From Pyrenula massariospora (lineage: Eukaryota > Ascomycota > Eurotiomycetes > Pyrenulales > Pyrenulaceae): 64,000 nt of DNA. Below are positions 61,949 through 64,000 of the stretch, one piece after another; the first letter of the stretch is position 1, and each line of letters starts with the position of its first letter. A program made the translations under genes and the position numbers. The notes beneath the pieces are model-generated. The model had not been told where the DNA came from. It ran no database searches and saw only the letters and a list, made by a program, of their open reading frames with translations. Location: positions 1,364,001-1,428,000 of the forward strand of contig JAGFMI010000004.1 in assembly GCA_021030905.1 (NCBI GenBank). The letters run 5' to 3'.

Positions 61949-64000
61949 ATGCGGATCGAGATTTTAGACGATCAGAGGGAGGCCTCTCCACCTCAGGCTC
62001 AAACAGACTCTGACGTTGAAATGCCCGATGACACCGTCTCCCTACTGACTTCAGCTCCATCTTGGATTGATAATGACGATCGACCACAACCGGAAAGACA
62101 GGTCGCCGAATTCGAATCTGAGAGTCTTGGGTTCATCTTTAATTGGACGCGGTCGTACCAGTGCGGTCTTGAGAGTCTTCCTTTCGAGGTGAGCGTGCAT
62201 ATTTTCAAGGGCCGAGTAGCATCACTAATCGTAATGTTGACAGCTCATTGAGGCAATCGCGCTTCGACTTAAAACTGACCCTGACGTGATCAGCCTGGCG
62301 CTTGTCAGCAAGTATACCGCTACTACCATTTTGCCGAGCTGGTCTGGAGTGTGGAGAGATAGGTTCCTAGCCCGATATGACTACCCTATCATTGCCGATA
62401 GCCTTGAATTCCGGCCAGCTTATCAGATCCGCCAGCTCATCTTGAAAGCGTTTGTCAGCTTTGACAGAGGTGGAGGGCTCCAGGGACTTGAGTGCCTAGA
62501 TACGATAAGAGAGATGATTATGGGTATGTAATCACCCAATTTTGGATGGTTTCCTAGACCTCCTACGTACTAAACGTCTCCCAATGCCCGTTAATACTTC
62601 TGCTGAAAGCCTTGCTAGAAGCCTACACGACCCCGATGCCAGGCAACAGACCTCCTCATCTCAGCCAGAATCTTCAATGCCTCGAGCTCAGTGAGCGCTT
62701 TGTCAAGAACTTCCTCTGCCAGCCGCTGTATAATTATCGACCCGATGACCAGTCCTCCGCTGGTCACGGAGATCCGAACGACTACTTCGATGCCATACAG
62801 TTGTGTCTCACGCACATCGTACTTTCCACGGAATCTTTCGCGTCTCTAAGCATGAGTGGACGATCTACTTACGATCCATTAAACGTCTATGGGTGGCGGT
62901 CTGACGAATCTTTTCGGACGCTCTACCACATGGCTCTTGTGCCTAGTGAGGTGTGTGGCTTTAATTGGACACTTCCAGTTATGTACTTGGATTTGCACAA
63001 CCTACTGCACATTCGCAACTTTTGGAATCGGCATTTTACATCTGCTGATGAGAATACTTACCGCGAGATGGCACGGGAGTTAGAAAGGCTGGGGCGAGGA
63101 CCTAAAAGTTGGACTGAAACCCTGAACCCAGACGATGAAAAGATCTTTATATCGGACAGATGGATTGGGCACTATAGCTGCATGCACGATTCTAGGGAGG
63201 TCAAGAACCTCGCAGAAAACATGCAGAGTTGTGCCGAGGACTGGCATCCCGTAGCGCCCACGGTAAGTTCTACATATTCCTACGAGCTAGCTTCAATGAG
63301 TTGCCATTTTGTTGCTTCATGGCAAGCCCCACTGACTTTTCTCCTATACTCTTAATCTCACCACCTCAACCTCCTCAAGACATGCAACACGGTTCCACGA
63401 AATCTTCACCCAAATCCCTGCACTCCGCCCTACAATCCCCGACCTCTTTCATTCCAAGATCCCTATGGCATTCTTTCGCGGCATCGCGCCTTTCATCCTC
63501 CCCTCCAAATTTGACTCCTCTGCCCCATGCAACAACCAAATGAAACCCGGCGACATCGATCGAATTTCGTCCATGGGGTACAGTTTCCCGATGTTGACCG
63601 CGCATGATTTTGCAAATCTGGAGGCGAACTTTTATTCAGGGTTGAGGGTCAGGGGTTTTGCACATAAGATTGACATCGGGGATAAGGAGCGGAGGGAGGG
63701 AGAAGGGCAGTTACTGGGATTGTTTCGGAGAGTCGTGATGGTGATGTATAAGCCGACGGAATTGTTTTTGCTGGCAGAGATGGATTACTGGAGATTTGAG
63801 GTGAAGGTGAAGCGGAATATGAGGACTGGAATGGGGTCATCCGACGCGGACCCAATGGAGGGACTTTGGCAACGCACGGATCCGATGGCGCCTGATCAAA
63901 GGCCGCTACCAAACCGGGATTATGTAATTGAGATCGAAGACGCTTATCTCAAGGACCGGGGTCGGCCGCTCAGGTGGAGGGATATTGAATATGCCTATGT
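61949..64000 (+). CDS. F-box-like protein, 3' end beyond window
   Basis: Likely substrate adaptor for an SCF ubiquitin ligase. Exons 61949-62188, 62244-62523 and 62610-63262 are clear and in phase. The F-box lies at the first junction (LESLPFE|LIEAIALRL...VISLALVSKYTA). Exon 3 encodes a large fungal-type C-terminal region (YMALVPSEVCGF-like segments, HNLLHIRNFWNRHF). A further exon ends beyond the window and reads IPMAFFRGIAPFILPSKFD and then ISSMGYSFPMLTAHDFANLE. Its 5' edge is uncertain: the acceptor that keeps phase is at 63458, while protein-like sequence (FHEIFTQIPALRP) extends about 75 nt upstream, out of phase with the nearest AG. The end of the protein is not seen. Confidence 0.75.

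Overview
The window reads as nuclear DNA of a filamentous ascomycete (Pezizomycotina). The genes have short GT-AG introns, mostly 47-180 nt, often with CTGAC/CTAAC-like branch sites. The families are typically fungal: a Zn2Cys6 factor, DUF6594, CYP504, a GPI-anchored AA12 dehydrogenase, a paxillin-like LIM protein and Dal5-type and MCT-type MFS carriers. The class cannot be fixed from sequence alone. About 24 protein-coding genes are supported. I joined their exons by hand from splice sites and family alignments recalled from memory. I found no tRNA, rRNA, CRISPR array, transposon or virus-like element.

Layout. 0.9-1.4 kb: small hydrophilic protein (-). 2.3-4.5 kb: homogentisate 1,2-dioxygenase (-), whose 5' end is overlapped by the 3' end of a disordered-protein ORF. 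4.5-7.9 kb: gene-poor. 7.9-9.5 kb: unknown membrane protein (-). 10.5-11.7 kb: bHLH factor (-). 12.6-16.0 kb: GH43 enzyme (-) and, divergently, a DUF6594 membrane protein (+). 16.6-17.9 kb: HSL-type alpha/beta hydrolase (+). 18.0-21.8 kb: CYP504 hydroxylase and fumarylacetoacetase (both -). 22.6-24.4 kb: GH13 alpha-glucosidase (+). 26.0-27.9 kb: ACS-family transporter (+). 28.8-30.3 kb: secreted GPI-type protein (+). 31.1-32.7 kb: MCT-type transporter (-). 33.9-36.4 kb: paxillin-like protein (+). 36.9-41.7 kb: exosome nuclease Dis3 and tRNA m7G methyltransferase Trm8 (+). 42.2-46.2 kb: Zn2Cys6 factor and nitrilase-family amidase (-). 46.9-47.3 kb: small unknown gene shortened by a tandem duplication (+). 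48.1-51.6 kb: complex I ESSS subunit and Gcn20 ABC-F protein (-). 51.6-53.9 kb: gene-poor. 54-58.6 kb: a doubtful small ORF (-) and a 1.1-kresidue disordered protein (+). 59.8-61.5 kb: AA12 sugar dehydrogenase (+). 61.9-64 kb: F-box protein (+), running off the window.

Functionally, the left 22 kb holds three parts of the phenylacetate/tyrosine catabolic route: CYP504 (ring hydroxylation leading to homogentisate), homogentisate dioxygenase and fumarylacetoacetase. Maleylacetoacetate isomerase is not in the window. Unrelated genes separate the three, so this is a loose neighbourhood rather than a compact cluster. The centre-right part is housekeeping (RNA decay, tRNA modification, translation control, respiration).

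The most unexplained signal is compositional. At least seven genes contain a local GC-skew inversion, strongly C-rich on the left and strongly G-rich on the right, on both gene strands and never in the opposite order.
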